A stretch of 64,000 bases of DNA from assembly GCF_002287925.1 (NCBI RefSeq), contig NZ_CP016769.1, forward strand, positions 1,178,001 through 1,242,000, read 5' to 3'. Numbering within the stretch: position 1 is the first letter of the stretch; each line of letters starts with the position of its first letter. Positions 25,785-36,257 of this stretch are shown piece by piece. The translations under genes were made by a program, and so were the position numbers. The notes beneath the pieces are model-generated. The model ran no database searches. It saw nothing but the letters and a program-made list of their open reading frames with translations, and was not told where the DNA came from. The DNA comes from Candidatus Planktophila lacus (lineage in GTDB: Bacteria; Actinomycetota; Actinomycetes; Nanopelagicales; Nanopelagicaceae).

Positions 25785-26579
25785 TTACGCCTCGCCTCCT
25801 TCAGTTGCTGGTGCTGTTGCAACATCTGCTGGTGCAGTTTCAACCTGAGAGGTTGTTACTTCGGCACGTGGTGCACGTGGTGTGCGAGGTCCGCGACGTT
25901 CTGGCTTTGGAGCGCGTGCTTCTGCAAGCGCCTTTTCAGCGCGCTCTGCGCGTGAACCAATAACTTCACCCTTGTAGATCCAAACCTTTACACCCAAGCG
26001 ACCGAATGTTGTTGCGGCTTCATAGAAACCGTAATCAATATCAGCGCGAAGTGTGTGCAATGGAACGCGACCTTCACGGTAGAACTCTGAACGTGACATT
26101 TCTGCGCCACCAAGACGACCACCGCACTGAACACGAATGCCCTGTGCTCCGGCCTTCATCGCTGACTGCATTGACTTCTTCATTGCGCGGCGGAAAGAAA
26201 CGCGAGCAGCAAGCTGTTCTGCAATTCCTTGTGCAACAAGTTGCGCATCAATCTCTGGGTTCTTAACTTCGAGAATGTTTAGCTGTACTTGCTTTCCGGT
26301 TAGCTTCTCAAGCTTCTGACGAAGTACGTCAGCTTCTTGTCCGCGACGACCAATGACGATGCCAGGACGCGCAGTATGTAGATCGATACGGACGCGATCG
26401 CGAGTACGTTCGATCTCAATGCGAGATACGCCTGCGCGCTCCATACCTTTCTGCATCATGCGACGGATTTCGACATCTTCCTTGACGTAATCCTTGTAAA
26501 GCTTGTCTGCATACCAACGTGACTTGAATTCAGTTGTGATGCCCAGGCGGAACCCGTGTGGGTTAACTTTTTGACCCAT
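25785..26579 (-). CDS. rpsC: 30S ribosomal protein S3
   Basis: S3 lines the mRNA entry channel. Its 264 residues hold an N-terminal KH domain ([19 protein letters not shown] at about 76-94) and a C-terminal domain with [16 protein letters not shown] tail of about 45 residues rich in Pro, Ala, Arg and Thr (after [12 protein letters not shown]) lengthens it beyond the E. coli protein; such tails are common in actinobacteria. Start overlaps the rplV stop. Confidence 0.98.
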   Translation of the reverse strand: MGQKVNPHGFRLGITTEFKSRWYADKLYKDYVKEDVEIRRMMQKGMERAGVSRIEIERTRDRVRIDLHTARPGIVIGRRGQEADVLRQKLEKLTGKQVQLNILEVKNPEIDAQLVAQGIAEQLAARVSFRRAMKKSMQSAMKAGAQGIRVQCGGRLGGAEMSRSEFYREGRVPLHTLRADIDYGFYEAATTFGRLGVKVWIYKGEVIGSRAERAEKALAEARAPKPERRGPRTPRAPRAEVTTSQVETAPADVATAPATEGGEA

Positions 26580-27040
26580 TACTTGGTCGCTCCCTTCGCT
26601 GAATCATCAGCACGCTTTGGATTACGTGTCTGAGTCTTTGTTGATGTACGTGAAATTGATTTGCTAGTTGCCTTTACATCGCTAACTGCAACTGAGATAT
26701 GGCTTGAGCGCTTCAAGATACGGAAACCGCGACCTTGTGCACGTGGGCGGAAACGCTTCATTGTGCGTCCTTCGTCCACGAGAGCTTCAACAACCCAGAG
26801 TTCAGATGCATCGCGAATTGCAGGGTTTTTAGCCTTTGCATTTGCAACAGCAGAGTTAAGGAGTGTGTAGACATCTGAACCTGCAGCCTGTGGCGCAAAC
26901 TTCAGAACGTTAAGTGCTTCATCTGCACGCATTCCACGAACCAAGTCGACAACGCGACGAGCCTTCTGTGGTGTGTGGCGGATGTCGCGCAAAATTGCGC
27001 GAGCGATCAAAGTATCTGCTTGAGGAGTTGTATTAGCCAC
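26579..27040 (-). CDS. rplV: 50S ribosomal protein L22
   Basis: L22 lines the exit tunnel; 153 residues. Core: [48 protein letters not shown]. The tail is Thr/Lys/Ser-rich. The frame is open to 27103, but a GGAGAG six bases before the GTG at 27040, and family length, favour this start, which overlaps the rpsS stop by eight bases. Confidence 0.95.
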   Translation of the reverse strand: MANTTPQADTLIARAILRDIRHTPQKARRVVDLVRGMRADEALNVLKFAPQAAGSDVYTLLNSAVANAKAKNPAIRDASELWVVEALVDEGRTMKRFRPRAQGRGFRILKRSSHISVAVSDVKATSKSISRTSTKTQTRNPKRADDSAKGATK

Positions 27041-27314
27041 GAGCTGCTCTCCGATCATCTTTAACGTGTCCACGGAATGTACGAGTTGGTGCGAATTCAC
27101 CAAGCTTGTGTCCGATCATTGCGTCAGTTACGAAAACCGGAACGTGCTTGCGGCCATCGTGTACTGCGATTGTGTGTCCGATCATTGAAGGAATAATCAT
27201 TGAGCGGCGTGACCAGGTCTTGATCACGTTCTTAGTGTTGGCATCGTTCTGTGCATCCACCTTCTTGGTGAGATGTCCATCAACGAATGGACCCTTCTTG
27301 AGACTTCTTGGCAT
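27033..27314 (-). CDS. rpsS: 30S ribosomal protein S19
   Basis: S19, in the small-subunit head with S13, 93 residues: [57 protein letters not shown]. Between rplB and rplV, the standard S10-operon order. Confidence 0.98.
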   Translation of the reverse strand: MPRSLKKGPFVDGHLTKKVDAQNDANTKNVIKTWSRRSMIIPSMIGHTIAVHDGRKHVPVFVTDAMIGHKLGEFAPTRTFRGHVKDDRRAARG

Positions 27315-27326
27315 AAGGGTTCTCTC

Positions 27327-28160
27327 CTACCGCTTCTTGTTCGACTTGCGACGACGGACGATCATGGAATCAGATGCTTTCTTCTTACGGGTACGTGCTT
27401 CTGGCTTACCCCAAGGTGAAACTGGGTGACGTCCACCAGAAGTCTTACCTTCACCACCACCGTGTGGGTGATCGACAGGGTTCATAACAACACCACGAAC
27501 AGTTGGGCGAATACCTAACCAACGCTTGCGGCCAGCTTTTCCGTAGTTGATGTTGGATTGTTCTGCGTTTCCAACTTCACCAACAGTTGCGCGGCAACGA
27601 ACATCTACGTTACGGATTTCGCCAGAAGGCATGCGAAGTTGTGCGTATGGACCTTCTTTTGCAACGAGCTGTACAGATGCACCTGCTGAACGACCAATCT
27701 TTGCTCCTCCACCTGGGCGAAGTTCGATTGCGTGAACAGTTGTACCTACTGGGATGTTACGTAGAGGCAAGTTGTTTCCAGGTTTGATATCGGCCTTTGG
27801 ACCGTTCTCAACTGTTGCACCTTGCTCAAGTTTATTTGGAGCGATGATGTAACGCTTTTCTCCATCTGCGTAGTGAAGAAGTGCGATACGCGCTGTGCGG
27901 TTTGGGTCGTATTCAATGTGTGCGACCTTCGCTGGAATTCCATCCTTATCGTTACGGACGAAATCGATCAGACGGTATGCACGCTTGTGTCCTCCACCTT
28001 GGTGGCGAACTGTGATGCGACCTTGATTGTTACGGCCACCCTTTGAGTGGATTGGACGTACCAATGACTTTTCAGGAGTTGTGCGTGTGATTTCAGCGAA
28101 ATCAGGAACGCTTGCGCCGCGTTGACCGGGGGTCGTTGGCTTGAGTTTGCGAAGTGCCAT
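27327..28160 (-). CDS. rplB: 50S ribosomal protein L2
   Basis: L2 is needed for subunit association and peptidyl-transferase centre folding; 277 residues. The essential histidine lies in [14 protein letters not shown]. The N-terminal [20 protein letters not shown] block is also typical. It starts after a 40-base gap from rplW. Confidence 0.98.
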   Translation of the reverse strand: MALRKLKPTTPGQRGASVPDFAEITRTTPEKSLVRPIHSKGGRNNQGRITVRHQGGGHKRAYRLIDFVRNDKDGIPAKVAHIEYDPNRTARIALLHYADGEKRYIIAPNKLEQGATVENGPKADIKPGNNLPLRNIPVGTTVHAIELRPGGGAKIGRSAGASVQLVAKEGPYAQLRMPSGEIRNVDVRCRATVGEVGNAEQSNINYGKAGRKRWLGIRPTVRGVVMNPVDHPHGGGEGKTSGGRHPVSPWGKPEARTRKKKASDSMIVRRRKSNKKR

Positions 28161-28200
28161 GATGATCCTTTTCTAGAAATCCCTATTCGTAAGGTTGCCC

Positions 28201-28494
28201 TTAGGAAACGGGACCTCCGAAGATGTCGATACGGTCGCCAGCGGCCACATGAACGATTGCTCGCTTTGTGTCTTTGCGCTTTCCATCACCAAAACGTGTG
28301 CGCTTGTTCTTTCCGATGCGGTTCATAGTGTTAACACTGATGACCTTGACTCCGAAAACTTTCTCGACTGCGATCTTGATCTCAGTCTTGTTGGCATCTG
28401 GAGCAACAATGAATGTGTACTTGTTCTCATCTAGCAATCCGTAGCTCTTTTCAGAAACTACTGGCGCTAGCAAGACGTCGCGGTGATCTTTCAT
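28201..28494 (-). CDS. rplW: 50S ribosomal protein L23
   Basis: L23 at the tunnel exit is the docking site for trigger factor and SRP; 97 residues: [20 protein letters not shown], then [16 protein letters not shown]. Start overlaps the rplD stop by four bases (ATGA). Confidence 0.97.
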   Translation of the reverse strand: MKDHRDVLLAPVVSEKSYGLLDENKYTFIVAPDANKTEIKIAVEKVFGVKVISVNTMNRIGKNKRTRFGDGKRKDTKRAIVHVAAGDRIDIFGGPVS

Positions 28495-29174
28495 GCTGTT
28501 ACCTCGCTTTCACGTGCAACAGATTTAACAGACTTACCGGCTGCCTTTGCTGTGCTCTTTGCCTTAAGGAAATCGTTGATCGCTGCTTCTGAGAAGACAA
28601 CGTCATCGCTCTTCAAGATGTCGTATGCGTTTAGCTGATCAGGAACTAGAAGGTGTAGATCATCAGCGTTGCGAAGTGAACGCCATGCAGCGTCTTCGTT
28701 ACGTGAGACAACAACCAAAAGGTTCTTGCGTGTTGAGAACTGACGAACTGCTGCAAGCGCTGCCTTTGTTGAAGGAGCCGCTGTTACAGAGTCGATAACG
28801 TGGATACGTTCGTTGCGCTGACGATCAGAGAGGACGCCGCGAAGTGCTTGTGCGATCATCTTCTTTGGTGTGCGCTGGAAGTAAGAACGTGGACGAACAG
28901 CATGTGCTGCACCACCACCGCGTTGCAAAGGAGCGCGGATCGAACCCTGACGAGCGCGGCCGGTTCCCTTCTGCTTAAACGGCTTCTTACCTGAACCAGA
29001 AGTTTCACCACGGTTCTTAGCCTTTTGAGTTCCTTGACGTGCAGCAGCAAGTTGCGCTGTCACGACTTGGTGGATCAAAGGAATATTTGTCTGCGCATCA
29101 AAGATGTCAGATGGAAGATCAACGCTTCCAACTTTCTTTCCTTCTGCGTTCTTTACTTCAACGGTAAGCGCCAT
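28491..29174 (-). CDS. rplD: 50S ribosomal protein L4
   Basis: L4 lines the exit tunnel and, in E. coli, regulates the S10 operon; 227 residues. The extended loop is visible as [20 protein letters not shown] and [19 protein letters not shown] short Lys/Ala-rich tail ends the protein. Two bases separate it from rplC. Confidence 0.98.
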   Translation of the reverse strand: MALTVEVKNAEGKKVGSVDLPSDIFDAQTNIPLIHQVVTAQLAAARQGTQKAKNRGETSGSGKKPFKQKGTGRARQGSIRAPLQRGGGAAHAVRPRSYFQRTPKKMIAQALRGVLSDRQRNERIHVIDSVTAAPSTKAALAAVRQFSTRKNLLVVVSRNEDAAWRSLRNADDLHLLVPDQLNAYDILKSDDVVFSEAAINDFLKAKSTAKAAGKSVKSVARESEVTA

Positions 29175-29176
29175 GG

Positions 29177-29875
29177 TTATGCACCAACCTTTCCTGATGC
29201 TGTTTCAAAGATTGCTTTCTTTGCAGCAGAGCGGATAAAGACCAATGCGCCATCAGGACCTGGAACTGAACCCTTGATGAGTAGCAAGTTGTTTTCTGCA
29301 TCAACTGATTGAACTAACAAGTTCTGTGTTGTGACTTTCTCTGCACCCATACGGCCCATCATGCGCATTCCCTTGAAAACGCGACCTGGTGTAGAGCAGG
29401 CACCGATTGAACCTGGCATACGGTGCTTACGATCAACACCGTGAGATGAACCAAGACCACCGAAACCGTGGCGCTTCATAACACCAGCAGTTCCTTTACC
29501 TGTGCTTGTGCCAGTTGCATCAACGATGTCACCAGCAGCGAAAGTAGTTGCGCCGATTTCTTGGCCAACTGTGTATTCAGCAGCTGACAGTGTGCGCAGT
29601 TCTGCAACGGAGCGACGAGGAGTGACGCCTGCCTTTGCATAGTGGCCTGTTAGCGGCTTTGAAATTTTCTTTGGATCGATTGCACCGTAAGCAAGCTGCA
29701 CGGCTGAGTAGCCATCCTTTTCAGGTGTGCGAATTTGCGTTACAACACATGATTCAACTGAAACTACAGTTACAGGAATCATCTTGTTGTTGGCATCGAA
29801 AACTTGTGTCATTCCGAGCTTCTTACCGAGGACGCCCTTAATGGACGAGCCGGCAGATTGAGTTGTATATGTCAT
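29177..29875 (-). CDS. rplC: 50S ribosomal protein L3
   Basis: L3 reaches the peptidyl-transferase centre; 232 residues. [20 protein letters not shown] lies after a short N-terminal extension, and the central loop has [20 protein letters not shown] and [14 protein letters not shown]. Second gene of the S10 operon. Confidence 0.98.
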   Translation of the reverse strand: MTYTTQSAGSSIKGVLGKKLGMTQVFDANNKMIPVTVVSVESCVVTQIRTPEKDGYSAVQLAYGAIDPKKISKPLTGHYAKAGVTPRRSVAELRTLSAAEYTVGQEIGATTFAAGDIVDATGTSTGKGTAGVMKRHGFGGLGSSHGVDRKHRMPGSIGACSTPGRVFKGMRMMGRMGAEKVTTQNLLVQSVDAENNLLLIKGSVPGPDGALVFIRSAAKKAIFETASGKVGA

Positions 29876-29891
29876 GTTTCTCGTCCTTTCC

Positions 29892-30200
29892 TTAGAGCTT
29901 GATCTCGATGTCGACGCCAGCTGGCAAGTCGAGACGCATCAATGAATCAACAGTCTTAGGTGTTGGGTCGATGATGTCGATTAGGCGCTTATGTGTGCGC
30001 ATCTCGAAGTGTTCGCGGCTGTCCTTATACTTGTGAGGAGAGCGAATCACGCAATACGTGTTCTTCTCTGTTGGTAGCGGCACTGGACCCGCGACCGTTG
30101 CACCTGTGCGCTCAACTGTTTCAACGATTTTCTTCGCTGAAGAGTCAATCACCTCATGGTCATAGGCCTTGAGTCGAATGCGGATCTTTTGTCCCGCCAT
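29892..30200 (-). CDS. rpsJ: 30S ribosomal protein S10 (NusE)
   Basis: S10 doubles as NusE, which binds NusG/NusB and couples transcription with translation; 102 residues: [63 protein letters not shown] lies seven bases before the ATG. It heads the S10 operon. Confidence 0.98.
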   Translation of the reverse strand: MAGQKIRIRLKAYDHEVIDSSAKKIVETVERTGATVAGPVPLPTEKNTYCVIRSPHKYKDSREHFEMRTHKRLIDIIDPTPKTVDSLMRLDLPAGVDIEIKL

Positions 30201-30280
30201 GTCGTTCTCCTCTTTCGTTTTTACTACTAGTTAATTTTTAGTTTTCAAGCTTTTACTTCTTTTAAAACTTTCCCTGTTTT

Positions 30281-30310
30281 TGCGCCGGCGGGTTTAACGC
30301 CGCCGGCGCA
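30281..30310 (-). terminator. GC-rich 11-bp hairpin downstream of tuf
   Basis: Perfect inverted repeat TGCGCCGGCGG / CCGCCGGCGCA with an 8-base loop, starting about 20 bases after the tuf stop. The minus-strand 3' flank is A-rich, not a U-run, so termination is likely but not certain; it could also protect the tuf 3' end. Confidence 0.5.
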
Positions 30311-30329
30311 TCAACAACGGATTTTTTGT

Positions 30330-31523
30330 TTACTTCTTGATCTTTGTAACGCGACCTGCACCTACTGTGCGGCCACCTTCGCGGATCGCAAAGCGAAGTC
30401 CTTCTTCCATAGCGATTGGTTGAATTAGCTGTACAGCCATTTCAGTGTTATCGCCAGGCATAACCATTTCGGTGCCTTCTGGAAGTGTTACTACGCCAGT
30501 TACGTCAGTTGTACGGAAGTAGAACTGTGGACGGTAGTTGTTAAAGAATGGAGTGTGACGACCGCCTTCATCCTTTGAAAGGATGTATGCAGATGCATCG
30601 AACTCTGTGTGAGGTGTGATTGAGCCAGGCTTGCAAACAACCTGACCACGCTCTACATCTTCACGCTTTAGTCCACGAAGAAGAAGACCGACGTTCTCGC
30701 CAGCCTGACCTTCGTCGAGCAACTTACGGAACATTTCAACGCCTGTAACTGTTGTCTTCTGAGCTTCAGTGCGGATACCAACGATTTCAACTTCTTCGTT
30801 GACCTTTACAACGCCGCGCTCGATACGACCGGTGATAACTGTTCCACGACCTGTGATTGTGAAAACGTCTTCAACTGGCATAAGGAATGGCTTGTCGATT
30901 TCGCGTGCTGGCTGTGGGATGAATGCATCTACTGCATCCATGAGCTCCATCAACTTATCTGCCCACTTCTGGTCACCCTCAAGTGCCTTAAGTGCTGAGA
31001 TGCGAACGATTGGAGTGTCATCGCCTGGGAACTCGTACTTAGATAGAAGTTCGCGAACTTCCATTTCAACGAGTTCAAGAATTTCTTCGTCATCGACCAT
31101 ATCTGACTTGTTAAGAGCAACAACGATTGATGGAACGCCAACTTGGCGAGCAAGAAGAACGTGCTCTTTAGTCTGTGGCATTGGACCATCTGTTGCAGCT
31201 ACTACGAGAATTGCGCCGTCCATCTGTGCAGCACCAGTGATCATGTTCTTGATGTAGTCAGCGTGGCCTGGGCAGTCAACGTGTGCGTAGTGACGCTTTT
31301 CAGTCTGGTATTCGATGTGTGCAATAGAGATCGTGATACCGCGTTGACGCTCTTCTGGCGCCTTATCGATATCAGAGAATGCTGTTGCAGCGTTAAGGTC
31401 TGGGAACTTGTCATGAAGCACCTTGGAGATCGCAGCAGTAAGAGTTGTCTTACCGTGATCGATGTGGCCAATGGTGCCGATGTTTACGTGCGGCTTAGTG
31501 CGCTCGAACTTGGCTTTTGCCAT
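30330..31523 (-). CDS. tuf: Elongation factor Tu
   Basis: EF-Tu GTPase delivering aminoacyl-tRNA to the ribosome; 397 residues in three domains. GTP motifs: [10 protein letters not shown] (G1), RGITI (G2), DCPGHADY (G3), NKSD (G4), SALKALEG (G5). Domains 2-3 carry [13 protein letters not shown] and [17 protein letters not shown]. The sequence [10 protein letters not shown], rather than TIGHVDHGKT, is a harmless conservative change. It has an AGAGGA ribosome binding site. It follows fusA in the str operon. Confidence 0.98.
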   Translation of the reverse strand: MAKAKFERTKPHVNIGTIGHIDHGKTTLTAAISKVLHDKFPDLNAATAFSDIDKAPEERQRGITISIAHIEYQTEKRHYAHVDCPGHADYIKNMITGAAQMDGAILVVAATDGPMPQTKEHVLLARQVGVPSIVVALNKSDMVDDEEILELVEMEVRELLSKYEFPGDDTPIVRISALKALEGDQKWADKLMELMDAVDAFIPQPAREIDKPFLMPVEDVFTITGRGTVITGRIERGVVKVNEEVEIVGIRTEAQKTTVTGVEMFRKLLDEGQAGENVGLLLRGLKREDVERGQVVCKPGSITPHTEFDASAYILSKDEGGRHTPFFNNYRPQFYFRTTDVTGVVTLPEGTEMVMPGDNTEMAVQLIQPIAMEEGLRFAIREGGRTVGAGRVTKIKK

Positions 31524-31585
31524 TTTGTTTCCTCTTTCGTTTTTCTAGTGCTAGTTATTAGGGGTTGTGCTTTGTTTAGGGAGTT

Positions 31586-33697
31586 TTATTCGCCACGAAC
31601 TTTTGCGATGATTTCTTTCATCACATTGCCTGGAACTTCGGCATAAGAATCGAATTCCATGCTGTAGCTCGCGCGACCTTGTGTTCTGGAGCGGAGATCT
31701 CCGACATAGCCGAACATCTCTGACAACGGAACTAGCGCCCTAACAACGCGGGCACCTGACCGCTCATCCATGGCCTGAATTTGGCCACGACGACTGTTGA
31801 TGTCGCCGATGACATCACCCATGAAGTCTTCAGGGGTAACAACTTCGACGCGCATCACTGGTTCGAGAATTGCAGGATCAGCAAGTTTTGCTGCTTCCTT
31901 AAACGCTGCGATACCAGCCACCTTGAAAGCGAGCTCCGATGAGTCAACATCGTGATACGCGCCGTCAAGAAGAGTTACTCGTACATCTGTAAGTGGATAG
32001 CCAGCAAGAGGACCTGCGGTCATTGCTTCACGGCAACCTGCATCAACTGAAGGGATGTACTCGCGTGGAACGCGACCACCAGTGATCTTGTTTACGAACT
32101 CGTAACCGCCTTCAACTTCACCAGTTGGAAGTGGCTCGATTGCGATCTGAATCTTTGCGAACTGACCTGAACCACCGGTCTGCTTCTTATGTGTGTAGTC
32201 GTGACGTGCAACTGGCTTACGAAGAGTTTCGCGGTAAGCAACCTGTGGCTTACCAACGTTTGCTTCAACCTTAAATTCGCGACGCATACGGTCTACGAGA
32301 ATTTCAAGGTGGAGCTCGCCCATACCAGCGATGATTGTCTGGCCGGTTTCTTCGTCAGTGTTGACGTGGAAAGTTGGATCTTCTTCAGATAGACGCTGGA
32401 TCGCGACGCCGAGTTTTTCTTGGTCGCCCTTGGTCTTTGGTTCGATAGCAACAGAGATAACTGGCGCTGGGAAGTCCATTGACTCGAGGATTACTGGCTT
32501 TGCAGGATCGCAAAGTGTTTCGCCTGTTGTTGTGTCCTTAAGTCCCATAACCGCAACGATCATGCCCGCGCCAACGTTGTCGCGTTCTTCGCGCTTGTTA
32601 GCGTGCATTTGGTAGATCTTGCCGATGCGCTCTTTGCGATCTTTTGTTGAGTTAAGAATTGTTGAACCAGTCTCAAGTACACCTGAGTACACGCGGATAA
32701 ATGTGAGCTTTCCAAGGTGTGGATCAGTCATGATCTTGAATGCAAGCGCTGAGAAAGGCTCGTCATTCTTTGGAAGACGCTTCATTTCCTTCTCTTTATC
32801 GTTCATGTCGGTACCGACGATTGCATCGATATCTAGTGGCGATGGAAGGTAACGAGTTACTGCATCGAGCATTGGCTGAACGCCCTTGTTCTTAAATGCA
32901 GAACCAGTAAGAACTGGTGAAAGCTTGGCAGCGATTGTTGCGCGACGGATACCTGCGATTAGCTCTGCCTCTGAGAGATCTTCGCCTGCGAGGTACTTCT
33001 CCATTACGACATCGTCATTTTCTGCGAGAGTTTCGATCATCTCGTGACGAGCTTGCTTTGACTTCTCCAACATATCTGCTGGAATTTCTTCAATTGTGTA
33101 ATCTTCACCCTTTTTGGTTTCGCCGCGCCATACAAGGGCCTTCATTGCTAGAAGATCGACAACGCCAATGAAATCTGATTCGTTTCCGATTGGAAGCTGT
33201 AGAACTAGAGCAACTGCATTTAGGCGATCCTTGATCATGCCTACGCACTTATCGAATGAAGCGCCTGTACGGTCTAGCTTGTTAATGAAACAAATACGTG
33301 GAACTGAGTAACGGTCTGCTTGACGCCAAACTGTTTCAGATTGTGGTTCAACACCGGCAACGCCATCGAATACAGCAACTGCGCCATCGAGAACACGGAG
33401 TGAACGCTCTACTTCAACTGTGAAGTCAACGTGGCCAGGTGTATCGATGATGTTGATGAGATGGTCTTTCCACATACATGTGGTTGCAGCAGAGGTGATC
33501 GTGATACCGCGCTCTTGCTCTTGTTCCATCCAGTCCATCGTTGCTGCACCTTCGTGCACTTCACCGATCTTGTATGAGATACCTGTATAGAAAAGGATGC
33601 GCTCAGTAGTAGTGGTTTTGCCCGCGTCGATGTGAGCCATGATTCCGATATTGCGAACCGTAGCTAGATCGATCTTTTCTACTGTTGACGTTGCCAA
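31586..33697 (-). CDS. fusA: Elongation factor G
   Basis: EF-G translocase GTPase, 703 residues in five domains. GTP motifs: [37 protein letters not shown]. The domain IV tip is at about 505-600. The start is a TTG (giving [10 protein letters not shown] after Met) with GAGG eight bases upstream; no ATG fits. It follows rpsG by about 43 bases. Confidence 0.98.
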   Translation of the reverse strand: MATSTVEKIDLATVRNIGIMAHIDAGKTTTTERILFYTGISYKIGEVHEGAATMDWMEQEQERGITITSAATTCMWKDHLINIIDTPGHVDFTVEVERSLRVLDGAVAVFDGVAGVEPQSETVWRQADRYSVPRICFINKLDRTGASFDKCVGMIKDRLNAVALVLQLPIGNESDFIGVVDLLAMKALVWRGETKKGEDYTIEEIPADMLEKSKQARHEMIETLAENDDVVMEKYLAGEDLSEAELIAGIRRATIAAKLSPVLTGSAFKNKGVQPMLDAVTRYLPSPLDIDAIVGTDMNDKEKEMKRLPKNDEPFSALAFKIMTDPHLGKLTFIRVYSGVLETGSTILNSTKDRKERIGKIYQMHANKREERDNVGAGMIVAVMGLKDTTTGETLCDPAKPVILESMDFPAPVISVAIEPKTKGDQEKLGVAIQRLSEEDPTFHVNTDEETGQTIIAGMGELHLEILVDRMRREFKVEANVGKPQVAYRETLRKPVARHDYTHKKQTGGSGQFAKIQIAIEPLPTGEVEGGYEFVNKITGGRVPREYIPSVDAGCREAMTAGPLAGYPLTDVRVTLLDGAYHDVDSSELAFKVAGIAAFKEAAKLADPAILEPVMRVEVVTPEDFMGDVIGDINSRRGQIQAMDERSGARVVRALVPLSEMFGYVGDLRSRTQGRASYSMEFDSYAEVPGNVMKEIIAKVRGE

Positions 33698-33740
33698 TTA
33701 ATTATCCTCTTCTCAACTTTTGAATTCTTTAGTTTCTTAA

Positions 33741-34211
33741 TTACCAGCGGTAGTGAGCAAACGCCTTGTTTGCTTCTGCCATTTTGTGGGTATCTTCGCG
33801 GCGCTTTACTGCTGCTCCGAGACCGTTTGATGCATCGATTAGTTCGTTCATTAGACGCTCTGCCATTGACTTCTCGCGACGTAGTCGTGAGTAATCGATT
33901 AACCAGCGAAGTGCCAAAGTTGTTGAGCGACCAGCTTTTACTTCAACAGGAACCTGGTAAGTAGCTCCACCAACGCGGCGAGAACGTACTTCAACAGCAG
34001 GCTTGATGTTGTCGAGAGCGCGCTTCAAAGTGATGATTGGATCAACCTGAGTCTTTGTGCGTGTGCCTTCAAGTGCGTGATAGACAATGCTTTCAGCAGT
34101 TGAACGCTTGCCGTGAAGCAATACGCGGTTGATTAGTGCAGTAACAACTGGTGAGTTGTAAACAGGATCTGCAACAACTGGAGACTTTACGACCGGACCT
34201 TTACGTGGCAT
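33741..34211 (-). CDS. rpsG: 30S ribosomal protein S7
   Basis: S7, primary binder of the 16S 3' major domain, 156 residues: [20 protein letters not shown], then [20 protein letters not shown] and [12 protein letters not shown]. Start overlaps the rpsL stop (TAATG). S7 regulates the str operon in E. coli. Confidence 0.98.
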   Translation of the reverse strand: MPRKGPVVKSPVVADPVYNSPVVTALINRVLLHGKRSTAESIVYHALEGTRTKTQVDPIITLKRALDNIKPAVEVRSRRVGGATYQVPVEVKAGRSTTLALRWLIDYSRLRREKSMAERLMNELIDASNGLGAAVKRREDTHKMAEANKAFAHYRW

Positions 34212-34591
34212 TAGCTAGCCTTCTTCTCTCTCTTAGCACCGTAACGTGAACGTGATTGCTTACGGTTTTTAACACCTTGTGTATCGAGTGATCCACGAAT
34301 AATTTTGTAACGAACGCCAGGTAGATCTTTTACGCGACCACCACGAACAAGAACAATGGAGTGCTCTTGTAGGTTATGACCTTCACCTGGGATGTATGCA
34401 GTAACTTCCATGCCACTTGTTAAACGAACACGTGCCACTTTGCGAAGCGCAGAGTTAGGCTTCTTAGGTGTTGTTGTGTAAACACGTGTACATACACCGC
34501 GACGCTGTGGTGAACCTTTTAGCGCAGGTGTATTTGTCTTCGTAGTCTTTTCTGCACGACCACGACGAACTAGTTGTTGAATCGTTGGCAC
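34211..34591 (-). CDS. rpsL: 30S ribosomal protein S12
   Basis: S12, the decoding-site protein, 126 residues. The streptomycin-relevant loops are wild type by eye: [13 protein letters not shown] and [15 protein letters not shown] start with GGAGA close upstream. First gene of the str operon rpsL-rpsG-fusA-tuf. Confidence 0.98.
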   Translation of the reverse strand: MPTIQQLVRRGRAEKTTKTNTPALKGSPQRRGVCTRVYTTTPKKPNSALRKVARVRLTSGMEVTAYIPGEGHNLQEHSIVLVRGGRVKDLPGVRYKIIRGSLDTQGVKNRKQSRSRYGAKREKKAS

Positions 34592-34708
34592 TTCGTCTCC
34601 ATTTCGGTTACTGCTTTTTTACGCTCGTTGTCCGACCCACGCGGTCGGGTGTGTTGCACCCGATGCGCAGTTGCAACTGATAATTTCTTAACAGGGGCAA
34701 GGCAAAAA

Positions 34709-34722
34709 GCTCTTAAAAGAGC
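34709..34722. promoter_or_regulatory. 14-bp perfect palindrome at the start of the str leader
   Basis: GCTCTTTTAAGAGC, fully palindromic, followed on the minus strand by TTTTTGCC. It begins one or two bases after the expected transcription start of rpsL. It could be a repressor site or an RNA hairpin with a short U-run; I cannot tell which. Confidence 0.35.
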
Positions 34723-34730
34723 AGACGCGA

Positions 34731-34760
34731 AGGGTATCGGGGTTCAGGCGTAAAGGTCAA
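34731..34760 (-). promoter_or_regulatory. Predicted promoter of the str operon
   Basis: TTGACC (34755-34760) and TACCCT (34731-34736) on the minus strand with 18 bases between. The -35 matches five of six consensus bases. It gives a leader of about 130 bases before rpsL that contains two further inverted repeats (around GACC...GGTC and GTTGCA...TGCAAC). Confidence 0.5.
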
Positions 34761-34852
34761 AACGGCCCTTTTACTCTTCTAGGGCTCCCCTGGCCTCAAA
34801 AATCCCCAAAATTCGAAGTCGGGCGTGTCTCTTTTCTGGCCTCTTTTGGGGC

Positions 34853-34858
34853 CATAAT
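34853..34858 (+). promoter_or_regulatory. -10 element placing the deoD transcript start at its ATG
   Basis: CATAAT lies six bases before the deoD ATG. A start seven bases after the -10 would make the mRNA leaderless, which is common in actinobacteria. No clear -35 and no ribosome binding site are present, which fits. Confidence 0.4.
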
Positions 34859-34864
34859 CAACCC

Positions 34865-35566
34865 ATGAGCCTTCACATTGGAGCCCAAAAGGGCGAAATT
34901 TCCGAGAAAATCCTCCTCCCAGGCGACCCTTTAAGGGCGAAATGGGTGGCCGAGAACTACCTCGATGGGGCCAAGCAGTACAACTCGATCCGAAATATGT
35001 TCGGCTATACCGGCACCTACCGCGGTGAGCGGATCTCGGTCCAAGGCACCGGAATGGGCCTTCCTTCTCTATCTATTTACGTAACTGAGCTCTTCAATGA
35101 ACACGGCGTTGAGTCAGCGATCCGTATCGGCACATGCGGTGCGATCCAAGAGAAGACAAAAGTCGGAGATTTAATTTTGGCGATGACGGCATCGACTGAT
35201 TCCAATATCAATCGTCGCTTCACAAACGGTTTGGATTTCGCACCGCATGCCGACTTCGGCTTATTGCAAGCAGCACATGAAGCTTCCAAGAAATTTGATC
35301 GCGTTCATGTTGGTGGAGTTTCATCGATGGATTATTTCTATGATGAAACCGATGCCAACGAAAAATTAATCAAGCACGGTGTACTAGCTCTTGAAATGGA
35401 AGCAAGTCAGTTGTACTCAATCGCTGCACGTAAGGGAAAGAAAGCACTTGCTGTGCTAACTGTTTCCGATCATGTGATCACGCATGAAGCGATGGATGCA
35501 GATGCCAGAGAGCGCACTCTCAATGACATGGTGGAAGTTGCACTCGCTGCGCTAAGCGCTAATTAA
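34865..35566 (+). CDS. deoD: Purine-nucleoside phosphorylase, DeoD type
   Basis: Cleaves purine (deoxy)ribonucleosides with phosphate to base plus (deoxy)ribose 1-phosphate; hexameric NP-I family. The 233 residues show GEISEKILLPGDPLRAKWVA, the RIGTCGAI phosphate-site motif, the ALEMEASQLY ribose-binding motif and SDHVITHEAM with the catalytic Asp. One of few plus-strand genes here. Its last four bases overlap the convergent PPOX-fold gene. Ribose 1-phosphate made here could feed the MtnA-like isomerase at 57608-58621; that link is speculation. Confidence 0.95.
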   Translation: MSLHIGAQKGEISEKILLPGDPLRAKWVAENYLDGAKQYNSIRNMFGYTGTYRGERISVQGTGMGLPSLSIYVTELFNEHGVESAIRIGTCGAIQEKTKVGDLILAMTASTDSNINRRFTNGLDFAPHADFGLLQAAHEASKKFDRVHVGGVSSMDYFYDETDANEKLIKHGVLALEMEASQLYSIAARKGKKALAVLTVSDHVITHEAMDADARERTLNDMVEVALAALSAN

Positions 35567-36195
35567 TTAGCGATATGTGAAGGAACAGCAATACCAGCAG
35601 CATTTGCTGCGGTAATTGGTGCACCGAGCTTTGTTTCAATCGGAAGTATGCCCGCCCAAATCGGTAGAGCTACATCTTCGTCATCATCTAAAGGATCACC
35701 TTCGCGTGACTTTGCCGAGATTTTATTGAGCGAGAGTTCAACGATCATCGTTGCAGCAATCTCTTTACTTACCAAGGGGCGACCGTATTTTGAAAGGCCA
35801 GGCACCAACTTTTCGGTAATTCGCTCCAGCGCTAGATCTTTCTCGGACTCTTCAAGTACGCGAGCAACCCCGAAGATCATTACCGATTCGTAGTTCATAG
35901 ATGAGTTAAATGATGAGCGCGCTACGACAATTGCATTTAGCTGGGTTACCGTCACACATAAGTCAATCCCCTGTGCGATCTGGCGCATCATTCGTGAACC
36001 AGTTGATCCATGGAGCAAGATGCGGTCATTGTCGCGGGCAAAGCCCATTGGGATTACAAAAGGCAGTTGGTTATCTTGATCGATAAAGCCCACGTGGGCT
36101 ACATATTGGTTATCTAACAGGCGATTTATTGCATCGCGATCAAATAGTTCGCGTTCATCGTGACGTGCAACGTGGAATTTTTTGCCATCGCTCAT
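35563..36195 (-). CDS. Pyridoxamine 5'-phosphate oxidase-fold (flavin-binding) protein
   Basis: A 210-residue split-barrel protein of the pyridoxamine oxidase-like / NimA-like group, which binds FMN or F420/heme and performs assorted reductions. Blocks: LLDNQYVAHVGFIDQDNQLP, then FVIPMGFARDNDRILLHGST and GSRMMRQIAQGIDLCVTVTQ. The substrate is unknown. It begins just after the rpoC terminator and probably uses its own promoter. It is convergent with deoD. Confidence 0.8.
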   Translation of the reverse strand: MSDGKKFHVARHDERELFDRDAINRLLDNQYVAHVGFIDQDNQLPFVIPMGFARDNDRILLHGSTGSRMMRQIAQGIDLCVTVTQLNAIVVARSSFNSSMNYESVMIFGVARVLEESEKDLALERITEKLVPGLSKYGRPLVSKEIAATMIVELSLNKISAKSREGDPLDDDEDVALPIWAGILPIETKLGAPITAANAAGIAVPSHIAN

Positions 36196-36209
36196 TGTGC
36201 GATCTTAAA

Positions 36210-36246
36210 CGAAAAAACCCGCCACTAATAGTGACGGGTTTTTTCG
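36210..36246 (-). terminator. Rho-independent terminator of rpoBC
   Basis: On the minus strand, about 12 bases after the rpoC stop: CCCGTCAC, loop TATTA, GTGGCGGG (one mismatch), flanked by A and T runs (stem extends through AAAAAA/TTTTTT), ending TTTTTTCG. Nearly symmetrical, so it may also act on plus-strand transcripts. Confidence 0.75.
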
Positions 36247-36257
36247 TTTTTTAATTA

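Noticed and set aside
26579-27103. Longer L22 starting at 27103
   Set aside because: It would overlap rpsS by about 70 bases; a better ribosome binding site supports the GTG at 27040.
30769-31646. Two long plus-strand frames (about 162 and 167 residues) over tuf
   Set aside because: They are antisense shadows of EF-Tu and the end of EF-G, caused by strong codon bias; the sequences are Ser/Thr or Cys/Val-rich nonsense.
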